A DNA stretch of 64,000 nt, from positions 92,130,564 to 92,194,563 of the forward strand of contig CM077166.1 in the NCBI GenBank assembly GCA_039583875.1, read 5' to 3'. This DNA is from Platanthera guangdongensis (Eukaryota; Streptophyta; Magnoliopsida; Asparagales; Orchidaceae). Position 1 is the stretch's first letter. Each line of letters begins with the position of its first letter. The position numbers and the translations under genes are program-made. Below are positions 47,006-57,799 of this stretch, piece after piece. The notes beneath the pieces were generated by a model. The model was not told the DNA's origin. It searched no databases and saw nothing but the letters and a program-made list of their open reading frames with translations.

Positions 47006-47564
47006 TGTAAAAACGAGCTAAATAAAAGCAAATTTTATTGCTCCAAAATGATAATTATTACATAGGTATGCCCCCTTATTTATAGAAAATGGGAGAGATG
47101 AGAGAATACTACAAATGATGTGGAACTATATACAATCCGCGCAGCCTATGCGGTTTGACAATGTCAAAGCGCACACTATACAATGAACAATCACCCAACA
47201 ATAACTGAGGAAAGCCGCCAGACCACTAGGGAAGACTGTCGGTGCAGGCCACCAGCCCGCAACTGCGGGTAGCCACCAGACCGCAACTGTGGGTTGCCAC
47301 CATACCGCAGTTGTGGCTAACCATCCGACCGCTGAGCCAAATCGCTGAGAGTAGCAGACCACTGCGGCTAGATATAAAATCATCCGGTCTCCTCAAGCTC
47401 CAGCATACCGCTGCTGCAATTAACTATCAGACTGCTATTGTGGGTAGCTCTCAGACCGCATCTGCTAAGACAAGCCACTAGACAACCAGACAACCTGGAC
47501 AAACCGCCATACCGCCCGATCAGTTAACCACCCTACTAGACTATGAAATCGCCTAACGCTAACA
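47006..47564 (-). repeat. Copia-4 3' LTR (559 bp)
   Basis: On the plus strand it runs from TGTAAAAACGAG to ACGCTAACA. The minus strand has a TATAAATA box at about 47076-47084. U3 holds palindromic CCGCAACTGCGGG-type repeats at about 47250-47480. Confidence 0.88.
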
Positions 47565-47580
47565 CTCCCCCTCAAGCTGG
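47565..47580 (-). promoter_or_regulatory. Copia-4 polypurine tract
   Basis: Minus strand reads CCAGCTTGAGGGGGAG directly before the 3' LTR start TGTTAGCG. Confidence 0.85.
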
Positions 47581-47929
47581 AGCGTATATGTCAACCATGT
47601 ACAGATTGCTACAAATATCTGAAGCGAAAACTAGTTTCATGAAGAAGTTGCCAGTTATTTATCAGAAGTGACAAAGGAAGTACATATCTGATTCTTCAAC
47701 ACCTCTTCCAAAATGAAATGACAATCAACTTCAATGTGCTTTGTCCTCTCATGAAAGTCTGTATTTTTTTATATGTAAATGACGGCTTTATTATCACATA
47801 ACATAGGAAGATGATGATCATAGACTTCTCCCAAGTCAATCATAAGCGCTCGTAACCACTCCAACTCACAAGTTATTGAAGACATGATCTTATACTCAGC
47901 TTCAACAATTGACCTTGAAACCATCGACT

Positions 47930-49404
47930 GCTTCTTGCTTTTTCAGCTAATAAGGTTTTCTCCTACAAAGGTGCAAAAACTTGATGTAGACTTTCTATCT
48001 TCTTTGTTATCAGCATAGCTCGCATCAGAATACACTTCAATCTTCAAATGATTATGCTTCTGAAATAACAAGTCCTTTTTGGGAGTCTCTTTCACATACT
48101 CCAGAATTTTCATGGCCGAATGTAGATGGAGCTCTCTAAGATTCTGTATAAACTGACTAACCTTCCCAACTGCATAACAAATATATAGTCTAGTAACAGT
48201 CAGATATATGAGTTTGCCTACAAGTCGCCTGTACATAGTAAAATCTAGGAGAATAGGCTAATCTTCAGTCCCCCCCTTATAATCCCTAACAGCTATCGGG
48301 CAACGAGCAGGTTTTGTGCCAAGAAGACCAGTTTCCTTTAATAGATCTAGCACATACTTTCTCTGTGAAAGTGCCATAAAGTTCCGCTTTCGTGAAATCT
48401 CAATTCCCAGAAATTACTTCGGAGTTCTCATATCCTTAGCAACAAAATGTTGTTGAAGATGTCATTTTGCCATATCAATACCTTCTTTATCATCACTAGT
48501 AAGAAGGATATCATCAACATATATAAAAAGAACCACAAGGCCTTTAGTAGTCTTGCGTATAAATAGAGAATGATCAGCAGAACTTCGATTGAACCCAATA
48601 AGAGAAATAACTCCACTAAACTTTTCAAACCAAGCTCGTGGACTCTGCTTTATAGCATAAATCACATTCCAAAGCTTGCACATCTGCGACTCCCCCTAGA
48701 AACATACTCAGGAGGTTGCTCCATGTAAACCACCTCTTGCAAATCACCATAGAGGAAGTCATTTTTTTACATCTAACTAAGACATCTCCCAGCCTCTATT
48801 AACGGCTACAGAGAAGAGAACGCATATAGTGCTGATGCGAGCAACGTGAGAAAAAGTATCAAAGAAGTTTACCCCATATGTATGAGTAAACCATTTGGCC
48901 ACAATCCTCGCCTTATAGCGATCAACAGAACCATTTGGAAGATACTTAACAACAAAGACACGCCGAGAGCCAACCACATCAATGCCCAGAGGTAGGGGAA
49001 CAAGAGTCCAAGTACCTCTCTTAGTTAATGTGGTCATTTTTTCATCTAATGTGGATTTCCACTAAGGAATGTCAAGAGCCTCTTGATACGTAGTCGGTAT
49101 AATAGTAGAAGTGATAGTAAGAGCAAAATGTATGCCAACCAGGGAAAGCTGAGCATAGGATACAACAACATCAATAAGGTGCTTAGTGCATTGTCGAACG
49201 CCCTTCCGCAGGATAATGGGACGATCAAGATCACTCCTATCCAAAGGAGGCAAGTCACTCTCAGAAGAAAGAAGAGGCCCGGGAACAGGTACAGAAGGAT
49301 CCAAGGGCAAAGAATCAGGCTCGAGAGAAAGAGATAGTGCAATAGGAACAAATGAGGAAAGAACTGGTTCCGGCAAAGGTGCTGAGATAATAGACATTGA
49401 AGAA
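47930..49404 (-). pseudogene. pol: Copia-4 reverse transcriptase and RNase H remnant
   Basis: RT pieces occur at 48777-49037 (GTWTLVPLP, KARIVAKW) and 48428-48683 (KQSPRAWFEKF, FIYVDDILLTS, the catalytic box). RNase H pieces occur at 47943-48236 (MYRRLVGKLIYL, YSDASYADNKEDRKSTSS). Frames are broken by stops and shifts. The linker before RT (49062-49404) is Ser/Pro-rich. The right edge is the Copia-3 target duplication AAGAA. Confidence 0.85.
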
Positions 49405-50915
49405 TGAAAGTGCAACTAGATCTGATATACTCTAGAGGGGAGTGAATAGAGTATATGGTGCTTTAAAAACTTAAAAAAAATTTTACAACAATTGTTGTAA
49501 TATGTGTGAGCAGGGAAGCAAAAATAAATCTAATCACAGCACTAAGCTAAGCAAAAACTAAGCACAGAAAAAATCAAGGCCAGAAACAAAAATGAAAGCA
49601 AGCAGAACCAGAAGACACAAGAAAATATAGTGGTTCCCCAAACTTGGGTACATCCACTCTTCTACCACCCTAAGTAGGAATCCACTGCAGGATGAGTTGA
49701 TCAGGTGTCCTGGGCACCAATGAGCTTTTGATAAGGTGCTCAAAAACCAAAGTAGATTTTTTGATCAGGTGTCTTGCCACCAATGAGCTTTTGACAAGGT
49801 GATCAAAAACCAAGCTCAAACTTTTGAAGGGAGTTTGAAAAACCCTTTACAGAGTGGGGGTGAGAGAGTGATGGAAGTCTTCTCTTTCTCAAACAACTGA
49901 GAAGACTATGTGGATTGATGTCAAAGCTCCCCCTGAATCCTTGAAATCTTCAGGAAGAAAAGCTTTGCTGAGGGTGATAGGCCTTCAAAGATTGAACTCC
50001 AGCAATGGATGATTTCAGCAATAGATAAAATGTTGAGAGTCTGGAGTCTTGAAATATATTGGCCTTGAACACTTTGAAAACTAAAGAGATCTGAAGATTT
50101 CAAAACTTGGTATCCTTGGATGAGTGTTCTTCTGAATTCTTTGAGACAGAAGATTTTTGAGAGTGTCTTTTTAATCTGTATTGTGTGTGTGTGTTCTTCT
50201 ATTAGAGAGATTCAGAAATCCTGTCTTTTATTCTCTGGTACAGAATAGAATATCATTCTCTGTCAAGTATAGCCGTTGGCCTGCATTAATTGCATCCTTA
50301 ATTGCATAATCTCTTCTGGAGGAAAGTCCACAGAAACATTCCTTGAAAAATCCCTTGAAACTTGGTCCAGAATTGAATGAAAACGGCTAGCAAATCTCTG
50401 AATTAATTACAGAATAACTCCTAACTGATTTGAATTTGAATTCTGGAAGTTATCTGAAATCATCGAACTGAGCTCTGCTATCGTCGAGCTGAGCTCAGTG
50501 ATCAGGAAATCTTAAGCAGCAAAATATCGTCGATCTGAGCTCAAAGATCGTCGAACTGAGCTCAGAGATAAAGATCCAAAGCATAGTCAAAATCATCGAC
50601 CTGAGCCCACCGATCGTCGAATGGAGTTCGACGATATTATGAAGTTGAGCTCAGCGATCGTCGAATGGAGTTCGACGATCTGTCGAAGTTGAGCTAGACG
50701 ATCGTCGACCGGAGTTCGATGAATCGTCGTGCTGAGCTCGACGATATGACTTAGTCTCCAGACTGAGAATCCTAGTCTTCAGGGCAGCTTCCAAACCTAG
50801 ACTTCTAACCCTTAGACTCAATTCTAATTGACCTATTAAGCTATACAGAAGCGCAAGCAAAGGTTCCTAGAGATATAGTGATCCTGACCCAAATTAGTAA
50901 TAGGGTGTTCCAACA
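49405..50915 (-). repeat. Copia-3 3' LTR (1511 bp)
   Basis: On the plus strand it runs from TGAAAGTGCAAC to GTGTTCCAACA. A weak TATA-like AATAAAAG is on the minus strand at 50225-50232. The U3 repeat array spans 50460-50745. Confidence 0.95.
50460..50745 (-). repeat. ATCGTCGA palindrome array in Copia-3 U3
   Basis: ATCGTCGA and its complement TCGACGAT recur about ten times with GAGCTCAG or GGAGT between them, forming imperfect inverted pairs. The 5' LTR has the same array at about 61068-61355. Confidence 0.92.
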
Positions 50916-50932
50916 ATCTCCCCCTATTTTGG
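50916..50932 (-). promoter_or_regulatory. Copia-3 polypurine tract
   Basis: Minus strand reads CCAAAATAGGGGGAGAT directly before the 3' LTR. The bases 50933-51084 between it and the third ORF hold nothing else recognisable. Confidence 0.87.
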
Positions 50933-51084
50933 TTAGGATTACTATTTACAGACTTTGGAAAAATTGAATAACAACAAAAAATCAGAAGAACATAAAAACA
51001 ATAACTAGACATGCAGAAACATCACAGAGATATATATATGGCATCCAGATAATCAGAAATTCTAGAAACTGTCACCTTACAATG

Positions 51085-54000
51085 TCATTTCTTCTCTTTG
51101 CCTTTTATCATTTCGATTTCTCTTTTTGGATTTAGGGCTTCCTTGTTGGACCTGGTGTCATCTGCTGCACCCAAATAAGTTTGCTTTGAAGGCCTGGGAA
51201 CCACAGCTGCAGGATGTAATTCCATGTATCTGTCAGCATCAAAGAATTTACTGGAAGCATATCTCTCTAATTCTTTCTGTCTTTGCTCAGACATTGTAGA
51301 AATGTTGGAGGAATCCAAGCCTTGATCTCTGGCCTTCTTAATCTGATCCAGTGCAGCTAATTCCTTTAACCTGGCAGTCCAAGCAGCTGGGTTATTTTCA
51401 GGGTCCTCAAAAGGTATAGGTGGCTCATACCTGTTGGAAGGATTGTCTTGAGGAGGCCTGGCAGACACAGTCTCTTTTAGCTTATAAGAGAAAGGACCTG
51501 ATGATGTATCAGATGAGATATGTCCTCCCCTAGAATATGGGTGCTGCCTGGAGTACCCTTTGGAATATACCTGAATATCTCTATGATTACCTCTATATCC
51601 TCCTCTCCTAGAATATGAACCCCTGGATTGGCTTTCCCTTTGATAGGATCTGGCATGAGGTTGATAGGGAGCCTGGCTTCTAGCTGGGGGTTGACTTGCA
51701 GAGCTTCCACCTGCACCTGCATCAGGAGGAGGTGGTGGAGGAGGATGAGGGTGCTGGAATTGGGATGAGCCCTTCTCATATTTTCTCTTTTTCTTCATGG
51801 CTTTCAGCTGGTTCTTGGAATACTGCATCCAGTGTTCAGAGATTGGGCAATTATGAAGGATATAATAAGGAATATCATTATTATCCTTAACTTTAGCAGG
51901 AGGAACCCTTTTCATAGCCTTGCTCCTTGCCTTCCTTTTCCTGGCAATGGTAGCAGATGAGTCATCAGAGTCTGTTTTAAACTCATCAGATTCAGAACTT
52001 TGATCATCATATAAAGCATCTATTTTCTTCATCAATTCTTTCTTTAGCTGAATAGAGGCAGATGAGGCAGAAGCTGAAACAGCAGCAGTAGTAGGGGTTG
52101 AGATGGTAACAGCAGGGATAGCAGCAGATGGAGAAGGTGCAACAACAGCAGTAGCAGGCTCTGGGCAGGTGACAACAGCAGCAGCTTCACTAACAACAGC
52201 AGATTCACTATCAGCAACAGAAACTGGAGAGTTGATAGCAGCAACAACTTCACTGACAATAGCAGAAACATCATCAAAAACTGCAGCAGGCTCAATTTCA
52301 GTGGCCTCTGACATCAGAATGTCCTTGGAGATTGGCTCATCAGAAGCAGTAAAAACTTCAGCAGCAGCAGCATCAAAATTCTCAGAAGCAGCAGTATCAG
52401 TCCTTTCTTCAGAAGCAGCAGTAATGACTGAATGTACAAAAGAAGTGAGGATGCTAGGGTCACAGCAAGACAATGGCACAAGTGCCTTGGATAAGTCTTC
52501 TGGAGGCTGGACAGCATGGACCTCTGGCAAACAGCTAAAGAAAGCAGAATCAAAAGCTGAGAGCAAAGACCTTAGGTCTATTGCAAGAACTGCAATAGGA
52601 GACACAGCAGCAGCAGCAGCAGCAGCAAGAGGAGGAGCAGTAGTCACAGAAACAGCAGCAGCAACAACATGAAGAGTCTCTTCATATGGCATCTCCCCCT
52701 GCCTAGATGCAGATACATCTGGATCAAGGCACCCTGCTGGAGGTGCTGCCTGAGGAAGGAGGGAAGAGAGCCTGGCAGAAAGGGCTGCCACAGACAGGTG
52801 TAGAGGAGCCAAGGAGGTCTCCAATAGTAGAGAGAGCCTGGGGGCAATCAGCTCATACAGCCTGTCAGCTAGGGCTGAGAGGTCTACTTGCTCAACAGCT
52901 GGAGCAGAGGTAGATGGTAAGGAGGCAGCTGGGAATGCTGGAAGGGAATTGGAGAATTGTGGAATGGAGGGCTGAGGTGTTGGTAGGGTGGATATGGAGG
53001 ATAGGGGAATGGATATGGATGGGGTGAATGTTGGTTGGTCTATGATGTGGTGGAGAAGGTCTTGGAATGAAGTGGAGGAGGTAGGTAAGTCAGGAGGAGA
53101 GGATGGGGAATCATCCATAAAGGAATCATCCAGTAGGGTGAAAGATGGAATGGATGGTGAGGAGGTGACATCAGGTAGAGGGTAGGAGAACAGTGGTTGG
53201 AATTGGTCTGCTGGTGGAGGTAGAATGGGTTCTGGAGATGGAGTTGATGTTGGAGATGGGCTAGATATGGTAATGGTGGATGGAGCTGGAATGGAGGAGG
53301 GAATTGGAGGAGGAGGAGAAGAAGCAGCAGCAGCAGCAGCCAGGTCATCTGCAGGGGCAGAGACCTGTGGAGAAGTGACTCTTTGAGTCCTGGTGCCTGA
53401 AGGAGCACTGGAGGAGGGCCTGCTAGGCTTGCTTATTTGCCTGTCCCACTTGCCAAAGAGGGCACAAGTTAGTCTCTTGGAGGCATTTATGTGAACTCCA
53501 GAGGAGACCAGCAAGGCAGGGCACCTGGTCTGCAGGAAAACTCCAATAATTCTTCCAAAGTTAACAAAACTCTTGTTTATTTTCTTCTTGATGAGGTCAA
53601 AGAAAACCTCTCCCCAGTGCAGATTTTTCTTATCTACAAGAGCTCCCATGAGACAGAGCTGATGTCTGGATATAGTATCATGGGCTGAGTGCTTTGCCAG
53701 TAGCACTTTTTCCACCACATCTGCCAGGAACCTGTATTCAACAGACAGATTCCTCTTGAATAGCTTGCTAGGGTTTCCCTCTGGATGACCCATCCTGGCA
53801 AGCAGGTCAGAAAACTCCTCTCCAGATAACTCAGCAGATTCTTCTCCATTTCTCAATCCAAAAACTTCTGTTAAAATTGTGGGGGTCAAGGGTACCTGAT
53901 TTCCAGCAATAGACCCAACTATTGTGTTGTTATCTTGATTATGAGCAGTATAGACCCATTCCTTGATCTCATCTGAAGCCAGCTTTATCCTGGTGGTCAT

Positions 54001-54138
54001 GATAGCAGACAGATTCTGATCCTTGAACAGACCCAGTATGTCTTGGAAAATCTGGCCAGTGGTGCTGAATGATTCTATATCAATGTCAAACCCAGCATCG
54101 AACTTCATTGCAGCAAGAACAGCAACTGACACAGCCAT
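51085..54138 (-). CDS. Copia-3 third ORF, 1017 aa
   Basis: One uninterrupted frame from ATG 54138 to 51085, between pol and the 3' LTR. Residues 1 to about 235 form a compact-looking domain (TTRIKLASDEIKEWVYTA, LTPTILTEVFGLRNG, SRHQLCLMGALVD). They recall the family annotated as putative plant transposon protein, from memory only. Residues of about 240-480 are Pro/Ser/Thr-rich and 490-700 are Ala/Val-rich and low in complexity. Residues of about 700-790 are acidic then basic; about 800-870 are Arg/Gly/Tyr-rich (RGG-like). A charged helical C-terminus ends at a Lys run. No signal peptide or membrane helix is visible, so a classical envelope protein is unlikely. It stayed open while pol gained stops. 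Function unknown. Confidence 0.85.
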   Translation of the reverse strand: MAVSVAVLAAMKFDAGFDIDIESFSTTGQIFQDILGLFKDQNLSAIMTTRIKLASDEIKEWVYTAHNQDNNTIVGSIAGNQVPLTPTILTEVFGLRNGEESAELSGEEFSDLLARMGHPEGNPSKLFKRNLSVEYRFLADVVEKVLLAKHSAHDTISRHQLCLMGALVDKKNLHWGEVFFDLIKKKINKSFVNFGRIIGVFLQTRCPALLVSSGVHINASKRLTCALFGKWDRQISKPSRPSSSAPSGTRTQRVTSPQVSAPADDLAAAAAASSPPPPIPSSIPAPSTITISSPSPTSTPSPEPILPPPADQFQPLFSYPLPDVTSSPSIPSFTLLDDSFMDDSPSSPPDLPTSSTSFQDLLHHIIDQPTFTPSISIPLSSISTLPTPQPSIPQFSNSLPAFPAASLPSTSAPAVEQVDLSALADRLYELIAPRLSLLLETSLAPLHLSVAALSARLSSLLPQAAPPAGCLDPDVSASRQGEMPYEETLHVVAAAVSVTTAPPLAAAAAAAVSPIAVLAIDLRSLLSAFDSAFFSCLPEVHAVQPPEDLSKALVPLSCCDPSILTSFVHSVITAASEERTDTAASENFDAAAAEVFTASDEPISKDILMSEATEIEPAAVFDDVSAIVSEVVAAINSPVSVADSESAVVSEAAAVVTCPEPATAVVAPSPSAAIPAVTISTPTTAAVSASASSASIQLKKELMKKIDALYDDQSSESDEFKTDSDDSSATIARKRKARSKAMKRVPPAKVKDNNDIPYYILHNCPISEHWMQYSKNQLKAMKKKRKYEKGSSQFQHPHPPPPPPPDAGAGGSSASQPPARSQAPYQPHARSYQRESQSRGSYSRRGGYRGNHRDIQVYSKGYSRQHPYSRGGHISSDTSSGPFSYKLKETVSARPPQDNPSNRYEPPIPFEDPENNPAAWTARLKELAALDQIKKARDQGLDSSNISTMSEQRQKELERYASSKFFDADRYMELHPAAVVPRPSKQTYLGAADDTRSNKEALNPKREIEMIKGKEKK

Positions 54139-54251
54139 TGTACCTGCAAAAACTCAACAAACAAAACGACCAAGAGTAGAACTGTTTGGAGGGAAAGAAG
54201 ATTCTTGCAGAGAAATCGAAAGCGCAAAAGAGAACGACGGCGAAAAAAGAG

Positions 54252-54258
54252 TTTTATA
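54252..54258 (-). promoter_or_regulatory. Putative internal TATA box for Copia-3 third ORF
   Basis: Minus strand reads AATATAAAACTC about 115 bp upstream of the ATG at 54138. The palindrome array lies directly upstream on the coding strand and a pyrimidine-rich leader lies downstream. TTTTTGCAG sits just before the ATG and could instead be a 3' splice site. Confidence 0.5.
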
Positions 54259-54263
54259 TTAGG

Positions 54264-54550
54264 GTTCGACGCAGAATTGGAAAGATCATTGAACTCAGTT
54301 CGACGATCGAGGCTTTTAAAGGAATCTGAAGAGTTTTCAACATCATCGATCTCCGTTCGACGATATTGGAGAGCGTCGAGCTCCGTTCGACGATCATTCA
54401 GAGAACATAATCGTCGAGCGTCGTTCGACGATCGTTGACCGGAAGAGATAGTTCATACTATCTGAGAGGCGCTGAACTCAGTTCGACGATTTTGGAAATC
54501 GTCGATCTCCGTTCGACGATCTTGGGGTAAATCGTCGAGCGCAGTTCAGA
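54264..54550 (-). repeat. Internal ATCGTCGA/TCGACGAT array between pol and third ORF of Copia-3
   Basis: The same half-palindromes as in the element's own U3 recur about a dozen times (GTTCGACGATC, CGTCGAGC, ATCGATCTC). The spacing sequence differs from the LTR, so this is not a plain LTR fragment. It lies between the pol stop at 54634 and the third ORF. Confidence 0.9.
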
Positions 54551-54633
54551 GATCAGAAAAGTTCTAGACACTAAGAAAAATCAGAATGTTTGCCTAGTAT
54601 TGGTCAATTTTTAAGCTTTCAAAATCTTGGAGA

Positions 54634-56070
54634 TTATTTAAGACTTCCTCCATCTAACATTCCTAACTGATTTAGGAAGAACGTGTGTTTCTTTTCATCC
54701 AAGGGCTTGGTGAAAATGTCTCCCCTTTGTAAATCAGTTGGGATATAATGTAATTCAATTTTATTCTTTTCAACATTATCCCTTAAGAAATGATGCATAA
54801 TCTCTATGTGTTTTGTCCTACTATGGAGGACTGGATTTTGAGCTATGGAAATAGCACTTGTATTGTCACAAAATATTTTAGACTTCTCTAAGTTGTAACC
54901 ATAGTCTAGGAGTTGATTTTGAATCCTCAAGATTTGTGAGCAACAACTGCCAGCAGCCATATATTCAGCTTCAGCAGTTGAAGTTGACACAGATGTTTGT
55001 TTCTTACAAAACTAAGAGACAAGTCTGTCACCAAGGAACTGACAAGTTCCACTGGTGCTTTTCCTGTCAATTCTGCATCCAGCATAATCAGCATCAGAAA
55101 CTCCAGTTAAATCAAATGCTGAGTCTTTTGGATACCAGAGACCTAGATTTGGATAACTTTTAACATACCTGAGAATCCTCTTTACTAAAGTGAGGTGTGA
55201 CTCTCTAGGGCTTACTTGGAACCTAGCACATATACATGTAGCAAACATTATATCTGGTCTACTAGCTGTAAGATACAGTAAAGAGCCAATCATTGCTCTA
55301 TATGTTGTCTGATCAACAGGTTTCCCATGTTCATCAGCATCCAATACAGCATTAGTAGGCATGGGTGTTTTCATACAAGATGCCTCAGACATACCAAATT
55401 TCTTAACCAATTCATTTGCATATTTGGTTTGAGAAATAAAGATGCCTTCAGCATGTTGTTTGACTTGCAATCCTAGGAAGAAAGATAGCTCACCCATACT
55501 ACTCATCTCAAATTTAGAATGCATCAGGTTAGAAAACCATCTGCACAATTTTGAGTCAGTAGAACCAAAAATGATATCGTCTACATAAATTTGTACTAGC
55601 AGGGTATGGGACTTATGGGTTCTAATAAAAAGAGTTTGGTCTACTCTACCCCTTATAAAACTATTTTCCAAGAGAAAGCATGCTAGGGTCTCATACCATG
55701 CTCTAGTAGCTTGCTTGAGACCATATAATGCTTTGTTCAGTCTAAAAACATAATCAGGATAAGTTGGAGAGATAAAACCTAGAGGTTGTCTGACATAAAC
55801 TTCCTCTTTGATGTCTCCATTTAAGAAAGCACTTTTGACATCCATCTGATATACTTTGAAGCCTTTGTGAGCTGCATAAGCTAGAAATATTCTGATGGCT
55901 TCCAATCTTGCAACAGGTGCAAAGGTCTGGTCGTAGTCAATTCCTTCTTCTTGAGAATATCCCTGAGCAACTAGCCTTGTCTTGTTCCTTATAATTACTC
56001 CTTGATCATCCAGTTTGTTTCTGAATACCCATTTTGTTCCAACAATGGAATGATCCTTAGGCTTTGGCAC
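54634..56070 (-). pseudogene. pol: Copia-3 reverse transcriptase and RNase H, in-frame stops
   Basis: RT shows [29 protein letters not shown] and the box [11 protein letters not shown] near 55560-55590. RNase H shows [19 protein letters not shown] and SRTKHIEI, ending at 54634. Stops are at about 56073 (Trp of VWELVPKP to TGA), at 55012 (Trp of LVSW to TAG) and a TAG-TAA pair near 56137-56142 at the end of the integrase frame. Otherwise the frame is continuous. The Trp-to-stop changes fit decay at methylated C. Confidence 0.92.
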
Positions 56071-56142
56071 TAGTTCTCATACTTTGTTCCTCTCAAATTG
56101 ATGCAACTCCTCTTGCATTGCAATGATCCAGTGTGGATCTTA

Positions 56143-57798
56143 CTATGCATCTTGAATGGACTGAGGTCCAATTTGAGATAGGAAGCAGGTGTGCAACAGG
56201 TTTTGGTTGACCTGATTTCTGGTTTGCACACCAGCTGAGATTTCTCCAATTATTTGGGAAATTGGATGGTCTCTTGATGTTACTAAATCAACAGGAGGTG
56301 TTGATTGTTCACCAGCCTGTGTTGTTGTTTCCTCTTGTGGTACAACAACTGGCTCTTCAAGTTGTACTTCAATATGTTGAGCATTCCCTTCATCTTCACT
56401 GCTTTCATCCTCTTGAGTAACATGTAACTTGTTCATATCTTCAACTAGAGAATGTTCCTGCAATGGTTCTATGGTAGAAGAATTCTTCTCCTTAAAAGAC
56501 ATGTTAGCTTCATCAAATGAAATGTGAACAGATTCCTCAATTTTCAAAGATGATTTATTATAGACCCTATAGGCCTTGCTGATCATAGAGTATCCCAGAA
56601 ACACTCCTTCATCAGCTTTGGCTTGAAATTTTGCTAGATATTTCTTGTCATTATTGTGAATGTAGCAAATACAACCAAAGACTCTAAAATAGTCAACTTT
56701 AGGTTTCTTCCCTTTGAGTAATTCATAGGGAGTCTTTCCCTTTAGTTTATGTATCAGACTTCTGTTCAGCACATAGTTGGAGGTGTTCACTGCCTCTGCC
56801 CAAAAGGATAGAGGTAGATGAGCATCTGACAACAATGTAGTGGCAGATTCAATAAGGGTTCTATTTTTCCTTTCAGCTACCCCATTTCGTTGAGGAGTTC
56901 TAGGAGCTGAGAAAGTATGCTTGATCCCTTCACTCTGACAGAACTCTTGCATAAGAAGAGAATCAAACTCTGTCCCATGATCACTTCTGATCAGGGCAAT
57001 GTGAGTATTGAACTCAATCTGTATACATTTGAGAAACTCTGTCAGACACTTAAAGTTATCAGACTTCTTCCTTAGAAAGAACACCCAAGTGAATCTAGAG
57101 AAGTCATCTACAATTACTAAAGTGTAGGATTTCCCTCCTAGGCTTTGTACTGTGATGGGTCCAAAAAGATCCATGTGTAACAGATACAATATCCTAGGTG
57201 AATCACTCTTATTAAGTGACTTAAAACTGTTTTTAGTTTGCTTGCCTAATTGACAAGCCCTGCAGAGTCCTTCCTTCTTGTAGGGGCCAGAAGGTAGTCC
57301 TCTAACAAGGTTGTCCTTGGATAGCCTAGCAATAGTTTTAAGGTTTAGGTGTCCTAATCTCTTATGCCATAAAACATTGGGTCTACAGACAGAGTTAAAC
57401 AAGCAGATATCTACAACAGTTGAAAGAAAATCTACTAGGTAGATGTTACCTTTCCTTTTACCTGTCAACACAGTTGTGTTGTCCTCTGACTTGATTTTGC
57501 ATAAGGCTTTGCTGAAGGTCACCTGGTAGCCTTCATCACACAGCTGACTGATGCTGATTAGGTTGTGCTTCAGTCCTTCCACATAGGCTACCTTCTTGAA
57601 GGTTACTAAACCAATCTGGACTGCACCATATCCTTTAGTCTGTCCAAAGTTTGAATCACCAAAGATAACTTTGGGTCCAAGCTTGGCTCTGAAGGATGTG
57701 AGGTTGTCCTTGTTCCCTGTCATGTGCTTAGAGCACCCACTATCCAAGTACCATTGCTGGTTAGATGTTGGATAGGTCTTCACCTGCACATAAGACAA
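56143..57798 (-). CDS. pol: Copia-3 protease and integrase frame (551 aa)
   Basis: Protease WYLDSGCSKHMTGN lies near residues 16-30. The integrase zinc region (HKRLGHLNLK, LCRACQLGKQ) is near residues 143-190. The catalytic core has MDLFGP, IRSDHGTEFDS and RTPQRNGVAERKNRT, giving the D-D-E set. The frame runs on to a Gln-rich linker and stops at TAG near 56143. It lies +1 relative to gag, with which it overlaps or abuts at 57800; how the two are joined is not clear. Confidence 0.9.
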   Translation of the reverse strand: MSYVQVKTYPTSNQQWYLDSGCSKHMTGNKDNLTSFRAKLGPKVIFGDSNFGQTKGYGAVQIGLVTFKKVAYVEGLKHNLISISQLCDEGYQVTFSKALCKIKSEDNTTVLTGKRKGNIYLVDFLSTVVDICLFNSVCRPNVLWHKRLGHLNLKTIARLSKDNLVRGLPSGPYKKEGLCRACQLGKQTKNSFKSLNKSDSPRILYLLHMDLFGPITVQSLGGKSYTLVIVDDFSRFTWVFFLRKKSDNFKCLTEFLKCIQIEFNTHIALIRSDHGTEFDSLLMQEFCQSEGIKHTFSAPRTPQRNGVAERKNRTLIESATTLLSDAHLPLSFWAEAVNTSNYVLNRSLIHKLKGKTPYELLKGKKPKVDYFRVFGCICYIHNNDKKYLAKFQAKADEGVFLGYSMISKAYRVYNKSSLKIEESVHISFDEANMSFKEKNSSTIEPLQEHSLVEDMNKLHVTQEDESSEDEGNAQHIEVQLEEPVVVPQEETTTQAGEQSTPPVDLVTSRDHPISQIIGEISAGVQTRNQVNQNLLHTCFLSQIGPQSIQDA

Positions 57799-57799
57799 T

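Noticed and set aside
52103..52672. 189-aa plus-strand frame opposite the third ORF of Copia-3
   Set aside because: It is the antisense of an Ala/Ser-rich low-complexity coding region and is a shadow frame.
54139..54152. 3' splice site TTTTTGCAG just before the third-ORF ATG as proof of a spliced env-like RNA
   Set aside because: No matching donor was identified and Copia-2 lacks the site, while both elements share the array-TATA plan.
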